64,000 nucleotides of DNA from Diphasiastrum complanatum (taxonomy: Eukaryota; Streptophyta; Lycopodiopsida; Lycopodiales; Lycopodiaceae). The notes beneath the pieces are model-generated. The model was not told the DNA's origin. It did no database searches and worked only from the letters and a program-made list of their open reading frames with translations. The stretch covers positions 49,984,908-50,048,907 of the forward strand of contig CM055106.1 in NCBI GenBank assembly GCA_029204225.1, read 5' to 3'. Position numbers and translations under genes: made by a program. This document shows, one piece after another, positions 45,501-59,013 of the stretch; the stretch's first letter is position 1; each line of letters begins with the position of its first letter.

Positions 45501-48500
45501 ATGTCTGGGGTCGAGGATACACCCATCTCTGGAGAGCAACAGGAGAAGAAGCCCGGAGACCAAGGCCAGCACATTAATCTGAAGGTGAAGGGCCAAGTAA
45601 GTCATCAGTTCCTAGTTTCGGATGAAGTTGGGGTTGGCAGGCACACTTTTCTGTGCAGATGATTAACTAGCCTTTTCAGAAGCATTGGACCTGTGCCCGT
45701 ATTACTATTTTTAATTGCTGTACTCAGTTTTCATGTATTCCTTCATAAATTGTTTCATGATGAGGGCAGGCAGTTTATCAGGTCTATGGGACAGCTTGTT
45801 TATCTTTATTTCAGAAAGCACAAAATCTGTTTATTTTTTTTAGCTGAGGCATTGATTTTCAAATTATCCATTCTTTTCTGTACAGATTGGCCTTTCTAAA
45901 GACCTTCAGTGATCATTAGGGCAATTAAAAAATTTACGGTGACCCCCTTATCACATACCCAAGAGGGGGGTCAGTTCGTTAGGTTGAGAGGACAGCTTGC
46001 TTTTTCCCATTAAAAAAAAAGCAGAAAATATGGTTCATTGTTTTAGCTGAGTTATCTGGCTTCCTGTTTCAGCTGAGCGGTGTTGATTTTTTGAATTAAC
46101 CGTTTTATTTTTGTACGGGGGAATGATCTTTCTAGTTTAAGAGAATGGTCTACAGATCACATTCTCCTAAACCCTAAACATATTCGAACTGTACGGGTTA
46201 ACCATTGATACAGAGATGTTGGTCAAATTCGGGTGTAAAGCACGGGTGGTTAGCTGCCGGTGCGGGATAGTTGCCGATCGTTTAGCTATAAGGGCTATCG
46301 ACCAAAAAGTGGTGGGGCGTGACTGAGGCAATGTGCTGCTTAATGGTGAAAGCACGGATAGTTGGAGGGGTGTCCTATGTGGGCTGATTCCGTGATCGAT
46401 TTGTATGGGCGCGGCCAGACAAAGGTCCGTTGGCAGGACCATCTCAAAGGGGGACCTTGTCTTTGTTACTTGTTAGTAAACCTCCCTGAGTGTCTTACTT
46501 GTACGTATTCGTGGTGAGTCTTAGTACTCGTGCTTTGTCTGGTTTGCATGATTGCTTGTGATACAAGGAGCTGATGGCTCGAGAAGGAACCTTTTCTTTT
46601 GAAGGCTGATACCATCAAACAAAGAGGACTACAGAATCTGTGGGGCGGATTTGCAATTCAAGTACTCACACGTGAACGACAACGAAACGACTCAATGTTT
46701 GCAAAGGATGGATGGCTAGCCTGTTTCTTGGGTTAGTTTCATTTGCGACAACGCCCACCAGACGCAAGCAGGAAGTCAAAAGTTGGAAAGGGCCATTTCA
46801 GGGAAGATCTTCTATGGAGCAGTTGGCCTTCATTTTGGGACGGCCACCTTCGGAACTGAAACTCACTGAGCATGGGTGATATTCAGAATCTGTGCGGCGG
46901 ATTTGCAGTTCAAGTACTCGCACGTGAACGACAACGAAATGACTCAATGTTTGCAAAGGATGGATGGCTAGCCTGTTTCTTGGGTTAGTTTCATTTGCGA
47001 CAACGCCCACCAGACGCAAGCAGGAAGTCAAAAGTTGGAAAGGGCAATTTCAGGGGAGATCTTCTATAGCAGTTGGTCTTCATTTTGGGACGGCCACCTT
47101 CGGAACTGAAACTCACTGAGCATGGGTGATATCCAGTATCAGTTGGGTTTTTCCTCAAAGGGGAAAAGACTAGGATCCTCTTCAGAGATTGGCAACAAGT
47201 TGGATCGAGCCATAATCCTAGCAGATGGGAAGCAAAGTGTTGGAAAGGCTTTTTGTCCGAAGAACTCTACTCTAAGTCCGATCAGCTGATTTATTAAGTG
47301 GAGGGGAACTATCACACACACCTCTCTCTTGGGGCAAATTTTGAATGAAAGTTGATCAAAATGGGGGCAAATTCAAGGTGACCTAGCCATACTCACACGA
47401 GGAGACTGGCGAACTTTGGACCTAATAAGTTGACAAGTTTTTGTTGTGGAAAGGAAAGTTTGTTATAGGCTTTCTCTGGACCAGCAATGATGAGAAAACA
47501 TATGAGTACGCTGGCTTGTGTTACGTGTAAGGCAGCTGATCAATGAAGGAACTGTTGAGTCTTGCATGAGAGACTTGGTATTTCGAACGGACGCTAAGGG
47601 ACAGTTCGCGTTGAGATTGGATTAGTGCAAACTCTGGGTGCATGTTTCTGATTCAAAGAGAGCTACTTGAAGCCAAGCTCGATGTACACTTCTTGTTTTG
47701 ACTGTGAGGCAACTAACCAGTGATGGAATTGTGAAAGTCAAGTTTTGCGCGACGGACATGGTGCTTCAAACAAACGCGAAGTGATAGTTCGGATGCGGAT
47801 CAAACTGGTGCGACCCTTTGGCTTTCCACGAGGTCAATGGTTACATTTGGGCTGATTCAAAGAGCTACTTCAAGCTAAGTGAGAGGTGCATTGCGGAGTA
47901 CTCAATCTTTGCCTACCTTAAAGAGCCAAGATGGAAAAGTATCAAGATCAGGCTTGGACAAGGAGAGAAATCAAGGTGCAGAAGCAACAAGGCACGGAGT
48001 GGACCATAAAGTGGGCAATCAAACGATAAATCCTTCGGCTCAGGGAGCCTTGATACCTGTGCGGAACTGAACAAATCTGGAGCTCAGGGAGCTCAACACA
48101 AAGTGCATCAAGGACAAATCAGGAGCTCAAAGGAGTTCCAAAGTCGAAAGTCAGAAGCGACAGGGGCGAACATTTCAAAGAAAGGCCTCTGTCACCAGTT
48201 AATAAGGTTCTCGGGTTTTACGAAAGCGATATCAAATCTACGCTTTTCCCAGACAAAGATATATTTTCAAGTTATGTAATTTTTCAGTACAAAGAGCTGA
48301 GCCTCCGACTTGTGGTGTGCCAGCTTCAATGTTAATAAAAAGTGGCCAGTAAATTGAGTACTGTGCCAAGTAGCTTAAATGTATAGTTATTTTAATTGGG
48401 AGACACCTTTACTTTAATCTGACATCTGATGAGGACATCAGATTTTATAAAGGTGGGGTGGATGTTGTAAAGCTACCTTTACAAGCTTTACTTCCGGCGT

Positions 48501-50260
48501 CATCGGCGCCAGCTATGTCCCCGGCGTCAGCACCGCCCCTGCTGCTCCCGGCGCCAACGGCGCCGGCGCCACTGTGACCAGAATCCAACCGGCGCCAAGT
48601 TCCTATGGCTGAAAATCTTTGATCGGTTCTAGCGAAGTCCAGAGAGCTCAGATCGATGTGCAATCACCTCACACGATCTAGGCATGATTAAAGGAAGCCT
48701 GGGGATCAATAAAATCTAGAGAGAGAAAATGACTTTCTAGAAAGAGAAAATCCTAGAGAGAGAAAAACGTGCTTTACCAGCTTGGGTAGAGTGCTTGGTA
48801 TGAGGGGGGGTGCCGAATCACACCAATACTATAGGGGAGTGCCGGTTGCGACTCAGGGCGAGCTCCAACCAAGTCTCAGCCTCCCTTGCTGGAATGTTGT
48901 CATGGCTCTCGCCTTGGCATGCTAGCGCCCCGGAGACTAGGGTCGGTCACACACTTGAAATGTAACCTTCTCAGATTTATCAATAAAGTGGGATTTTCCT
49001 CAAACTGACTCTGATTACCTTCTGGGTTTCAGTGTTCGGTAAAAGCGCCAGTTGTAAGGCCGCTTTCAAAATTTTCAACTTGGCACATAGCTGAGGGTCG
49101 TATCCCGGGACGCCAGCGGTATGCCGTCGGGACCATTCGGTCCGTGGCGCCAGCGGTATGCTGTCGGGACCATTTGGTCCAGGAACTGGTTGTTTCCATA
49201 TCTGTCGCGGCTTGTGGTTCTGAGTGTTCCTTGCATGAACGTGAATGGGTTAAGCTCTTGGGGAACGGGCTCTAACCTGTCGGCTGAGTTGGATGGCTTG
49301 CTTGGGTGGATGTTACCTGTTTATGGCTGTCCAGTCTGGCGTGGCGCCAGGTTGGCTTCCAGCGCTCGTGACGAAGCTTTCAGTTGGTTAAGTTTGATGT
49401 AAGTCAGACCGCTTGCTTGGAATGGATGTTATTTCTTTGCCTAATTTGATGAAGGTTTTTTTAATTTGCCTAGTTTCTTGATTTCTTGCTTTCACCATGC
49501 TTATAATGCTTAAGAATGGATCAGATGTTAGGATGCTATGATTAGCACATGACGCTATGGAGGAGAGTCTCCCCCAAGGGAATGTATTTTCATTTGAGCA
49601 TAAAAAGTTTGAGGGAATCCTTTATATTTCAATTCACGTTCAATCTTATGGAGAAGCTTGCTCTTCATTCTTCCTTTCTCAATCATTACTTCTTCATACG
49701 TTTAGCTGGCTTTAAAAAAGCAGCTCTTTTTTGTGAAACTTTTCTCATCTAGGCTTGAACCATTTTCTTTATTGCCACCATTTTGTGTTTTGATGTATTA
49801 TCTGCTTACTAAAACTGCAACATCTGTAAGTTGGAAGTACCGGAGTTACAGAGGCTTTTCTGTTAATAAGCTGAAGTTTTCTGAAAGCAGTGGTCAGTGA
49901 CAACTCGACTTAACAAAATAATTCAATTACTGTTTTTTACTTCTCAGGATGGCAATGATATTTTCTTCAGAATCAAGAGAAGCACACAGTTAAGAAAGCT
50001 TATGAATGCTTACTGCGACAGACAGTCTGTTGACTTTAATGCAATAGCATTCTTGTTCGATGGTCGCAGGTTGCGTGGTGAACAGACGCCTGACGAGGTA
50101 AATTGCTCTGAAGGACTTAGATGTGGTTCTGAATCGCACCTCATCACATCAACTAACTTTGTCTTTGAATTTGCAGCTTGAAATGGAAGATGGGGATGAA
50201 ATTGATGCTATGCTGCACCAGACTGGAGGCAGAGCTGTAGTATCTCTAGATACTGTTTGA
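45501..50260 (+). CDS. SUMO: Small ubiquitin-like modifier (SUMO), three coding exons, 109 aa
   Basis: SUMO is conjugated to lysines of target proteins, mostly in the nucleus, after its C-terminal tail is removed. Exons: 45501-45596, 49948-50097 and 50177-50260, all with GT/AG borders and in phase. Exon 1 gives [20 protein letters not shown], ending HINLKVKGQ. Exon 2 has the family core [40 protein letters not shown] and RGEQTPDE. Exon 3 reads [18 protein letters not shown], then a 9-aa tail (RAVVSLDTV). The QTGG processing site is intact and length and structure fit plant SUMO1/2. There are no stops. Intron 1 is 4351 bp and contains a sense-oriented LTR retroelement half; intron 2 is 79 bp. 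It is the best candidate for a working gene in the window. Confidence 0.95.
46632..47130 (+). repeat. Tandem duplication, period 252 bp
   Basis: Two head-to-tail copies (from CAGAATCTGTGGGGCGG at 46632 and CAGAATCTGTGCGGCGG at 46884) differ at only a few positions. It lies in the intron-1 element and has no coding potential. Confidence 0.9.
48463..49431 (+). repeat. 3' LTR of retroelement A (3'-truncated) in SUMO intron 1
   Basis: Starts TGTTGTAAAGCTACC after the polypurine tract. GGCGCC palindromes cluster at about 48490-48600. A sense AATAAA lies at 48982-48987. The sequence is very close to the solo LTR at 51766-52981, including the same 36-bp internal duplication. Confidence 0.88.
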
Positions 50261-51760
50261 CCGTATGCAAATTATGGAAACATTTCTAATGCCATAAAGA
50301 AGGAAAATTGAACTCGGATTTCATCATTGCACAACTCCATGGTTTTGTGCAACCAAATCATTCTAACAAATTTTCGAACTTAATTGTTACAGCACTATGC
50401 ATTTGTCACTAAGTTACCTCTTACACAACTTAAGCTCTCTTGTAGAAAATCACACTATCAAGAATTTGAATGTTGGGCTTTACCTATTTTGGACAATTGG
50501 GTCTTGGAGTGCTTTATTTTTTAAACTTGCAGTAGAATATTTTATGTTCTTAGTGGACCATTCTTAGCCTCAACATGTAGACCATTTTACCATTCATCCT
50601 AATTTATCTTTCATCACAATTGTCAACCATTTCCCTTGCAAGTTGATGACTCAGAAGGCTTAACGTACCAAGTTTTTTGCATGCATCTTATTGCATGGGA
50701 GGCATAATTATTCAAGTTATATCTTTTTGTAGAAGTTTTTGGTGTATTGATTCAGAGAAGATGTGGCACACACCATCTTCTACTTCGTAGGAATCTTGGG
50801 TGTAAGCCCTGGTCAATGAGTAATACACTGGTTTGCTGAAATGATTTGGGATCATTTTTGTTCAATGGCTTTTATATATTGTTTATGTTGAGTTTTCTGT
50901 TTTTCTCATTAAGAAGTTAATCCATTTTACTAAGATTGGACTTTTTATGAATTTCTGTGCATTTTGACAATATATTGGTAGCTCTCTAATTGCTTCTACC
51001 TGTGCTGTTTAGCTCGCAGTCTATATTTGAGAACATAGACCTCCTCTGCATTGCTATCGCTTGTTCATAAGGGGACTTCTGCTCACAAATTTTTTTGGAT
51101 TTTTTTTGCTGCACCACTACTGTAATTGGACTAGCATCATCTTATGCACAATTCTTATGCTGTACATCCATCAGAAGGCCAAGCCCAAGTTTAGAGCACA
51201 AGGCTTCTAGAATCCCTATCCTGCAGCAGGTGAGATTTGAGGCTGTGCCAAGCAGGACACAGTAGCAACACTTATACAACTTGGCTGCTGTAGGAGATAT
51301 TTATTACTTGAAAATTTCATGTGTGAGATGGAATGTTTAGATTTCTCTGCACATATTCACGACATTCTGTTCTCACTATTTCATAATTTTGTAGACGAAA
51401 TGTTCTAATGTAGTTATAATTTGCCAAGGACGGTGAATGTTACTCAAGTTTAAGTGCTTAGTCCTTAATATATATAGGTTGTAGGATGTGCACAAGCATG
51501 TTGTTTTGTGGACTGTTTGGATTTGGAGTCATGTGCCCAGAAGGCCCAGGCTCGAGGGCCTTCGTCTAAGGACAAGAGCCCAAAGAAGGCCCTGACCATG
51601 GGTGGCCTGAAGCCTTGAGAGCCTTCCCCTGCATGATGCCTAAGTGCGCAGCACTGTTTTCCTTCAAAATGCTCCAGCATTCAAAGTTCCAATCTTTTTT
51701 CCGTCAGAAATTTTGACTAAACCTTCTGCCAGGTTTTTTCTGTGCTGTGGCTGTTAGTGA
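50261..51760. other. SUMO 3' UTR and downstream DNA
   Basis: AT-rich sequence with no ORF of note. The SUMO 3' UTR must begin here, but I could not fix its end. The short minus-strand frame at 51465-51680 is not recognised. Confidence 0.4.
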
Positions 51761-51765
51761 TGGCT

Positions 51766-52981
51766 TGTAGCGCAGGCATCCCAAAGGGAGCCGGGAACCA
51801 CGACTTAGCTTCCAGCCTTCAACTCTTGGCATCCAAACCCACTTGACATACAAGCAGCCAACTCGCCAACAACGATCAGACTTAACCAGCTTGAAGTTCC
51901 GAAAACCAACATTGAGATCCAACCTGGCGCCATGCCAGATCGGGGGTCCCGACGTGGGTGACTTCCCTCCAAGCAAGCCGCCCGACATACATCAAACTTA
52001 GCCAACTCGAAGCTTCGTTACAAACGAGTAATATCCATTCCAAGCAAGCGGTCTGACTTACATCAGACTTAACCAACTGAAAGCTTCGTCACGAGCGCTG
52101 GAAGCCAACCTGGCGCCACGCCAGACTGGACAGCCATAAACAGGTAACATCCACCCAAGCAAGCCATCCAACTCAGCCGACAGGTTAGAGCCCGTTCCCC
52201 AAGAGCTTAACCCATTCACGTTCATGCAAGGAATACTCAGAACCACAAGCCGCGACAGATATGGAAACAACCAGTTCCTGGACCAAATGGTCCCGACAGC
52301 ATACCGCTGGCGCCACGGACCGAATGGTCCCGACGGCATACCGCTGGCGTCCCGGGATACGACCCTCAGCTATGTGCCAAGTTGAAAATTTGAAAGCGGC
52401 CTTAAAACTGGCGCTTTTACCGAACACTGAAACCCAGAAGGTAATCAGAGTCAGTTTGAGGAAAATCCCACTTTATTGATAAATCTGAGAAGGTTACATT
52501 TCAAGTGTGTGACCGACCCTAGTCTCCGGGGCGCTAGCATGCCAAGGCGAGAGCCATGACAACATTCCAGCAAGGGAGGCTGAGACTTGGTTGGAGCTCG
52601 CCCTGAGTCGCAACCGGCACTCCCCTATAGTATTGGTGTGATTCGGCACCCCCCCCTCATACCAAGCACTCTATCCAAGCTGGTAAAGCACGTTTTTCTC
52701 TCTCTAGGATTTTCTCTTTCTAGAAAGTCATTTTCTCTCTCTAGATTTTATTGATCCCCAGGCTTCCTTTAATCATGCCTAGATCGTGTGAGGTGATTGC
52801 ACATCGATCTGAGCTCTCTGGACTTCGCTAGAACCGATCAAAGATTTTCAGCCATAGGAACTTGGCGCCGGCTGGATTCTGGTCACAGTGGCGCCGGGAG
52901 CAGCAGGGCGCTGCTGGCGCCGGGGACATAGTTGGCGCCGATGGCGCCGGAAGTAAAGCTTGTAAAGGTAGCTTTACAACA
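51766..52981 (-). repeat. Solo LTR of retroelement A, 1216 bp, with TSD TGGCT
   Basis: On the minus strand it runs from TGTTGTAAAGC to GCGCTACA. TGGCT flanks it on both sides (51761-51765 and 52982-52986). No polypurine tract or internal sequence is attached, so it arose by recombination between the two LTRs of a full element. It defines the ends of this LTR family. The open frames inside are also present in the other two LTR copies and have no recognisable domain. Confidence 0.93.
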
Positions 52982-52986
52982 TGGCT

Positions 52987-54219
52987 GTCTTGCATGAACA
53001 TTTGGAGGAGTTTATTACGCCGTTTAAGGTGCATCACAAATAGAGAAAAAACAAGCACTTGGCATTACTATGGAGTATAGAGCTGGTTCATATTATTCGG
53101 TTGCATACAGATTTTATTTCATCGATTCTTTGTCAATCAAGATGGTACAACATGCATCATTTTAGGTTGAATTAGTTCTTAGTGTTCTCTCAAGTTGCTT
53201 AATAGAGTTGTTAGTTGATGGCATTGCCATCTTGATATGTGTTTTTTAGGGTGATTATTATATTTCAGATAATATTTTAGTGTCAATGCAATAGTAGTGA
53301 AGGCAATTATTTACCTTTTCCAGAGGATGAAAGTTTTTCTGTTGCTGAGAGGTAAGCTGATTGTTAATTAGAATGGTTGAGGTTTGTCAGACCAATTCAA
53401 ACAAGATGAACGGTTTTGGCCAACATAAATGCAGTCATTGAAAATTTATTTCAATAACCAATAGATTCAAACATTACAAACATCAAAAATCAAACTTCAA
53501 ATGAGTCCGTTGGGATTTGCCATAGGTACTCCGTAGAAAATTGCAGATACAAATCAATTAGTCTTAAGTTTAGCCTTTGATGTAAATTTGGCTTGCTACT
53601 CGGTAAAAGCACTAAGTAGACTGAGAATAATAAAATCAAAATGAGGAAGAGTTTTGATTACATATCAATTCTTTTTAGCTTCCTAGACAAATAGATTGCA
53701 AAGGAGCTAAGCAAAGTCTGTACGTAAATAAGCTTTTTCTAACCAGAATTCAACGTTGAAAAATACTGGTCTTAAGATTTGTAAATTTAAATCAATGTTT
53801 TTTGAAATCGATTACATGGTAAACGTCGTCATTGCTTACTATGCGGAGGACACCCATAGGTTTCAAAAGAAGACAAAAAGACTTTTCAGGATGCCGATTG
53901 GACCACATTGCCGCTTGGACCACATTGATGTTTCTTTTCCTAGCCACAGCTTCTCAAAGAACTCTTTTGATGCATGTCGCAGCCACAATCTCATTCTTAT
54001 AAATGTATGGTGGTGAGCTCCATCAGAATTATCGTTTGTTTTTCTTTGAAAGAAGACTGACATCAGACTATCAGGATATCCACAAATTGTACGTGGTTTG
54101 TTTTCATTGTGAAGAGAATGCTAAGCCACACAAACGATATACTATTTCCTAAACGTTCGAAGCAAATAAGAATGCTTTACTAGAAATTAGGGAAGGAGTT
54201 AACTTGTTGATATGTGATC
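52987..54219. other. Unassigned DNA between the solo LTR and the ABCC pseudogene
   Basis: AT-rich. The 86-aa frame at 53756-54016 has no domain I recognise. Confidence 0.4.
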
Positions 54220-55400
<1,181 letters not shown>

Positions 55401-56839
55401 ATGCAGATTACGTTCTAGTTACAATGTTATACGTTCCAAGGATTTAAAGTGATTACAAATTTAATATGGAAATCTCTGCAGACCTGATAGATTTTAGAAG
55501 TTACAAGATTCTGAACCAGTAAGCAAGCAGCCGGATAAACTTCACTTTCTTATAGTCTAGTAGTTTTATTTTCGTGGAGTATTCAAGAGACAAAATAAGT
55601 ACAAAATTCATAGCGTCCAAAACTGACATTTACTTAGGCTTACCTGCAAATTTTGGAGACCTGTACTCCCTCGATGTTGCCAATCACTCTGATGTCTACA
55701 TTTTTGTACTATGAATCAATAAATCATGATGGTACCTCACTTGCAAATTGCAATGGTAGTGTATTGCTGAATGCGCACAGGTTTGACATGAATGAAAGCT
55801 CAGCTGAATCATGTTTAAGTTCAGGCCATATGTCATAGCTAGCTAGCCCAGCTAAACGTGTAGATCCTCTGAACTCTAAAGTATGTAATGGTAGAGACTC
55901 GAGAGCAGTATTCATTAAGACACATAGTTTATATGTAAAAAGGTTCTAGAAGATAGTGTACTTGGCTCGGTTGTTGTGCGAGGGAAATTCATGAGAATAA
56001 CCATGGAACCAGCGGCGGAAATGAAATGTGTGTGTAAAAAGCCATTCCACAGCTTTGGCTGAGTAAAAAGGCATGCCGTGAATCATAGGAGTTGTCAATC
56101 AGCTTTTTAAAATTTTCTACATGAACAATTCTTCTCCATCAAACCACCTAATGGGGCACGCACTTGTTAAGGAGTGTAGTGGTGCAATCCTCACCATTGC
56201 TCTCATCGGTAAAAAAAAAAAAATTTGTTTTTCATGCACAAATGCATCTCCTGACATGGTGCAAGGAGTGCATACGGTGCACTTCTTACGTAGCCCCTTG
56301 TAATGGTAGTTGCTCCAACAATAGATTCTCTAGTATGATGAGTGATTGGAGCTGATGTAGAGTTGTCCAACAATCACAACAACCCTCGGGGACTTGATAA
56401 AATACCTCTAAACTCATCATAAGCAAAGTTGTTTTTCTTCAAAGCCTAATCCTCGCTATTAGGGCTGATTTTAAAGGGGGCATGTGTATTAGTTTTTTGG
56501 AAGGGCAATAAGGACATTTTCAATTGGAAAACTTTCATTTGAAAGTCCAAATTTTTAGCATTCTTTGCAAGACTAAAAGCCTCTAATAGTTTGCACCAAA
56601 AAAAAAAAAAACGTTAACAAACTAGTAAGTGGGCTATTATAACACCACCATAAACAATACAACCATGATCCACCACATTGATTTTAAACATCATCCAACA
56701 TATATGCAAGGTTTTTAAAACTTTGAACGAGAGTGAATATGAGGAAGAAGACCAGAGATAACATGAGCAACCACAACAAAATGAACCTATTATTCCAAGA
56801 TCAACAAGAACCAAAACGCCTTTGGCCAGATTCATTGCC
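55401..56839. other. Unassigned DNA
   Basis: Could include further decayed ABCC sequence on the minus strand (for example 55724-55915), but no motif supports it. Poly-A runs at about 56211 and 56598 suggest retroposed scraps. Confidence 0.35.
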
Positions 56840-57340
56840 GACCAACATGCTACTTCACACAAGAGCGTACAACCTATCAAGAGGCAATGGAGCAATTAGA
56901 TTTAGATGTTGGGAAGGAGGCTATGGACAAGGAATATTAATCCTTGATTAGAATTTAGACTTGGGCATCACAAAATTGCCACCTTGCAAGCACATCATTG
57001 ATTGTAGGTGGGTTTTACAAATTATATACAAAGGATGGCAAGAAGAAAAGTTAGGAAAGGGTATTCTCAAATACCCAATGTTGACTACTCAGAGACTTTT
57101 AGCGTAGTCAAGTTATCTTCTATCAGGTTATTATTATCTTATGTAGCTACAAAGAACCTAGAAATTCATCAAATGAATGTGTAGATAGCTTTCTTAAAGG
57201 GAGTCATAAGAGGACACCTGGATGCACCAGCTTGAAGATTATGAGCTGAACGACAATGAACATATGATGTGCAAATTTCATAAGGTCTGGTATGGATTGA
57301 AAAAGTCCCCACAAGCATGGTTTCAAAGAATTAATATCTT
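56840..57340 (+). pseudogene. Copia reverse transcriptase remnant
   Basis: Broken frames read TYQEAMEQ, IIDCRWVLQIIYK, NVDYSETFS, VKLSSIRLLLSYVATKNLEI, HQMNV-stop-IAFLKG and GLKKSPQAWFQRI. These are the successive RT blocks of Copia (usual forms KWVFKIKY, DYEETFSPV, QMDVKTAFLNG and GLKQSPRAW). Multiple stops are present; no LTRs were recognised. Confidence 0.8.
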
Positions 57341-58516
57341 CTTTATAAATCGTAATTTTGTCTCAAACTCTTCTGATTCATATGTTTATTAAGAGATTTT
57401 AAGAATTTCCTTCACTAATGGACCCCTGGATGAACTAACTAGATATAACTTCTCTCCATTGATTAACAAAGATTAGCATTAGGGCTGATAACCACAATTG
57501 GTTTTACCCCTATGCTAGATCTTGTTGAAAGGACCAGCACAATGTTTATTTTCCATAGTGATCTAAGTGAGGGTGGACGTTTGTCACTATGTTGTTTGGT
57601 TGAGTTGGCACTAACTTTGCTCAAGTTTTATTAGTTGTCAAGCTGGCTTGGTTTGTTATGAAAAAGACTCATGATATGTTGATTGTGTTGGCTATTGCTT
57701 GGATGGTTTAGGGATAGCTTCATGGAGCTCTTATTGTCATTATATTAGGTTGATTCTTTTCTACGCTCATGTTTGATGTCTAAGTTGGGTTAGCCTCCTG
57801 GAATACTCATCTTGTGGAGTCAATGTTGGATTGATTGCGGGTTTTTATGTCTCAATGGCTAGTTTGGTTGGGAAGGTGGTTAAGTGCATGAAGCTAAGTT
57901 GGGTGTCCCATCTCCCCTTGTCTAATGAACTCATCATGGAGTTGGAGGGAGCTATTCTAGCAAAGGAGTATTGGCAAACATTACATGGACTCTATGAATT
58001 AGGGGGGATACCTTGACGAGCAAAAAAGAGACACCTACCAATACAACATTGAGCTAACCAAAAACAATAATGAGCATCATCAATGAGATGGGAACATCAA
58101 TGGCAATAGGCAACAACCAACTATGCTGGGATAAAATGAGAACGTTGAGCAATGAAAATGGGCAACAACCAACAAGAGGCAAACTGACAACCATGGACAA
58201 CCAACATTGATGAGCAACAATTATCTTAGGGGCCAAGGAGCTCTTGAATGTCCAACGAGCACATATTGATACTCGAGCGTAGGCATCCATTGCTACAATT
58301 AAGGCTCTTTTCCAACTTGGATATGGTAGAGAAAAAAGCATTTAACTTTGGATTTAAACTAAAACTAGTTGCTTTGAGAGGTAAAAGAAGAACCTACAAA
58401 ATTTGAAAGTGATTTGTGAAATGCAAATTTATCAATTGGTTAGCAAGATGTTATTAATTTTTATATGATCACTAGGAATCTACTATTAGCATATGCTTTT
58501 ATAGTCTATTGTGAAT
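57341..58516. other. Unassigned DNA
   Basis: No supported gene. About 58020-58220 is rich in CAAC/GAGCAA words but has no clear period. Confidence 0.35.
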
Positions 58517-58527
58517 ATATATCTATA

Positions 58528-58560
<33 letters not shown>
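58517..58560. repeat. (TA)n microsatellite
   Basis: An AT dinucleotide run, interrupted by two CT units near its left end. Confidence 0.9.
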
Positions 58561-58565
<5 letters not shown>

Positions 58566-58961
58566 TATGTACAGTTTTGCACATGTGTATGGGTGCACCA
58601 CACATGCTCCTTCCCTCACCCATGCATGAGCTTTTTCTAACTAAAAAACTTGGGGGAGGAGGATGCATGTATAGGGAAAAAGATGCATGGCCCTCCTCCC
58701 CATGCATGCATCTAAGGGGCCCATTCCAAATTCAAATTATCCTTTACCAACACACATAGTGTTTTGAAGTGCATCTACATACTTTCAGGGTGAAAGGTGT
58801 TAAACAAATGAGACTTTCATTATCAAAAATTTGAAGGGTGCTCTAAGGATTTTTTAAATTATCAGACTTTCCACGAGAAAGGTTGAAATAAAAATGCATT
58901 TCTATGAAGGAAAAATCGGTTGTGAAGAGCTGGGAAGTCTTCAAAACGCAGGCCTGGTGGG

Positions 58962-58962
<1 letters not shown>

Positions 58963-59010
<48 letters not shown>
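58963..59010. repeat. (CT)24 microsatellite
   Basis: An uninterrupted 48-bp CT run at the left edge of the palindromic repeat array. Confidence 0.95.

Positions 59011-59013
<3 letters not shown>

Larger units (their letters stand above)
46140..49431 (+). mobile_element. Retroelement A 3' half inside SUMO intron 1
   Basis: 47750-49431 matches 1-1580 of the window. The left limit is not defined; 46140 is where the sequence character changes, and no 5' LTR or pol is seen. The polypurine tract AAAGGTGGGGTGGA precedes the LTR at 48463. The LTR is cut off at 49431, 263 bp short of its end. The internal part has two nested duplications: about 250 bp (46632-47130) and a more diverged one of about 180 bp (about 47518-47690 versus 47690-47880). 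Confidence 0.75.

Noticed and set aside
49121-49402. ORF shared with 52058-52339 and 1270-1479
   Set aside because: It lies inside the LTR of element A and recurs in each copy because of repeat identity; it has no domain and is broken in the oldest copy.
55724-55915. Further ABCC membrane-domain exon on the minus strand
   Set aside because: The 63-aa frame shows no convincing transmembrane pattern or family motif.
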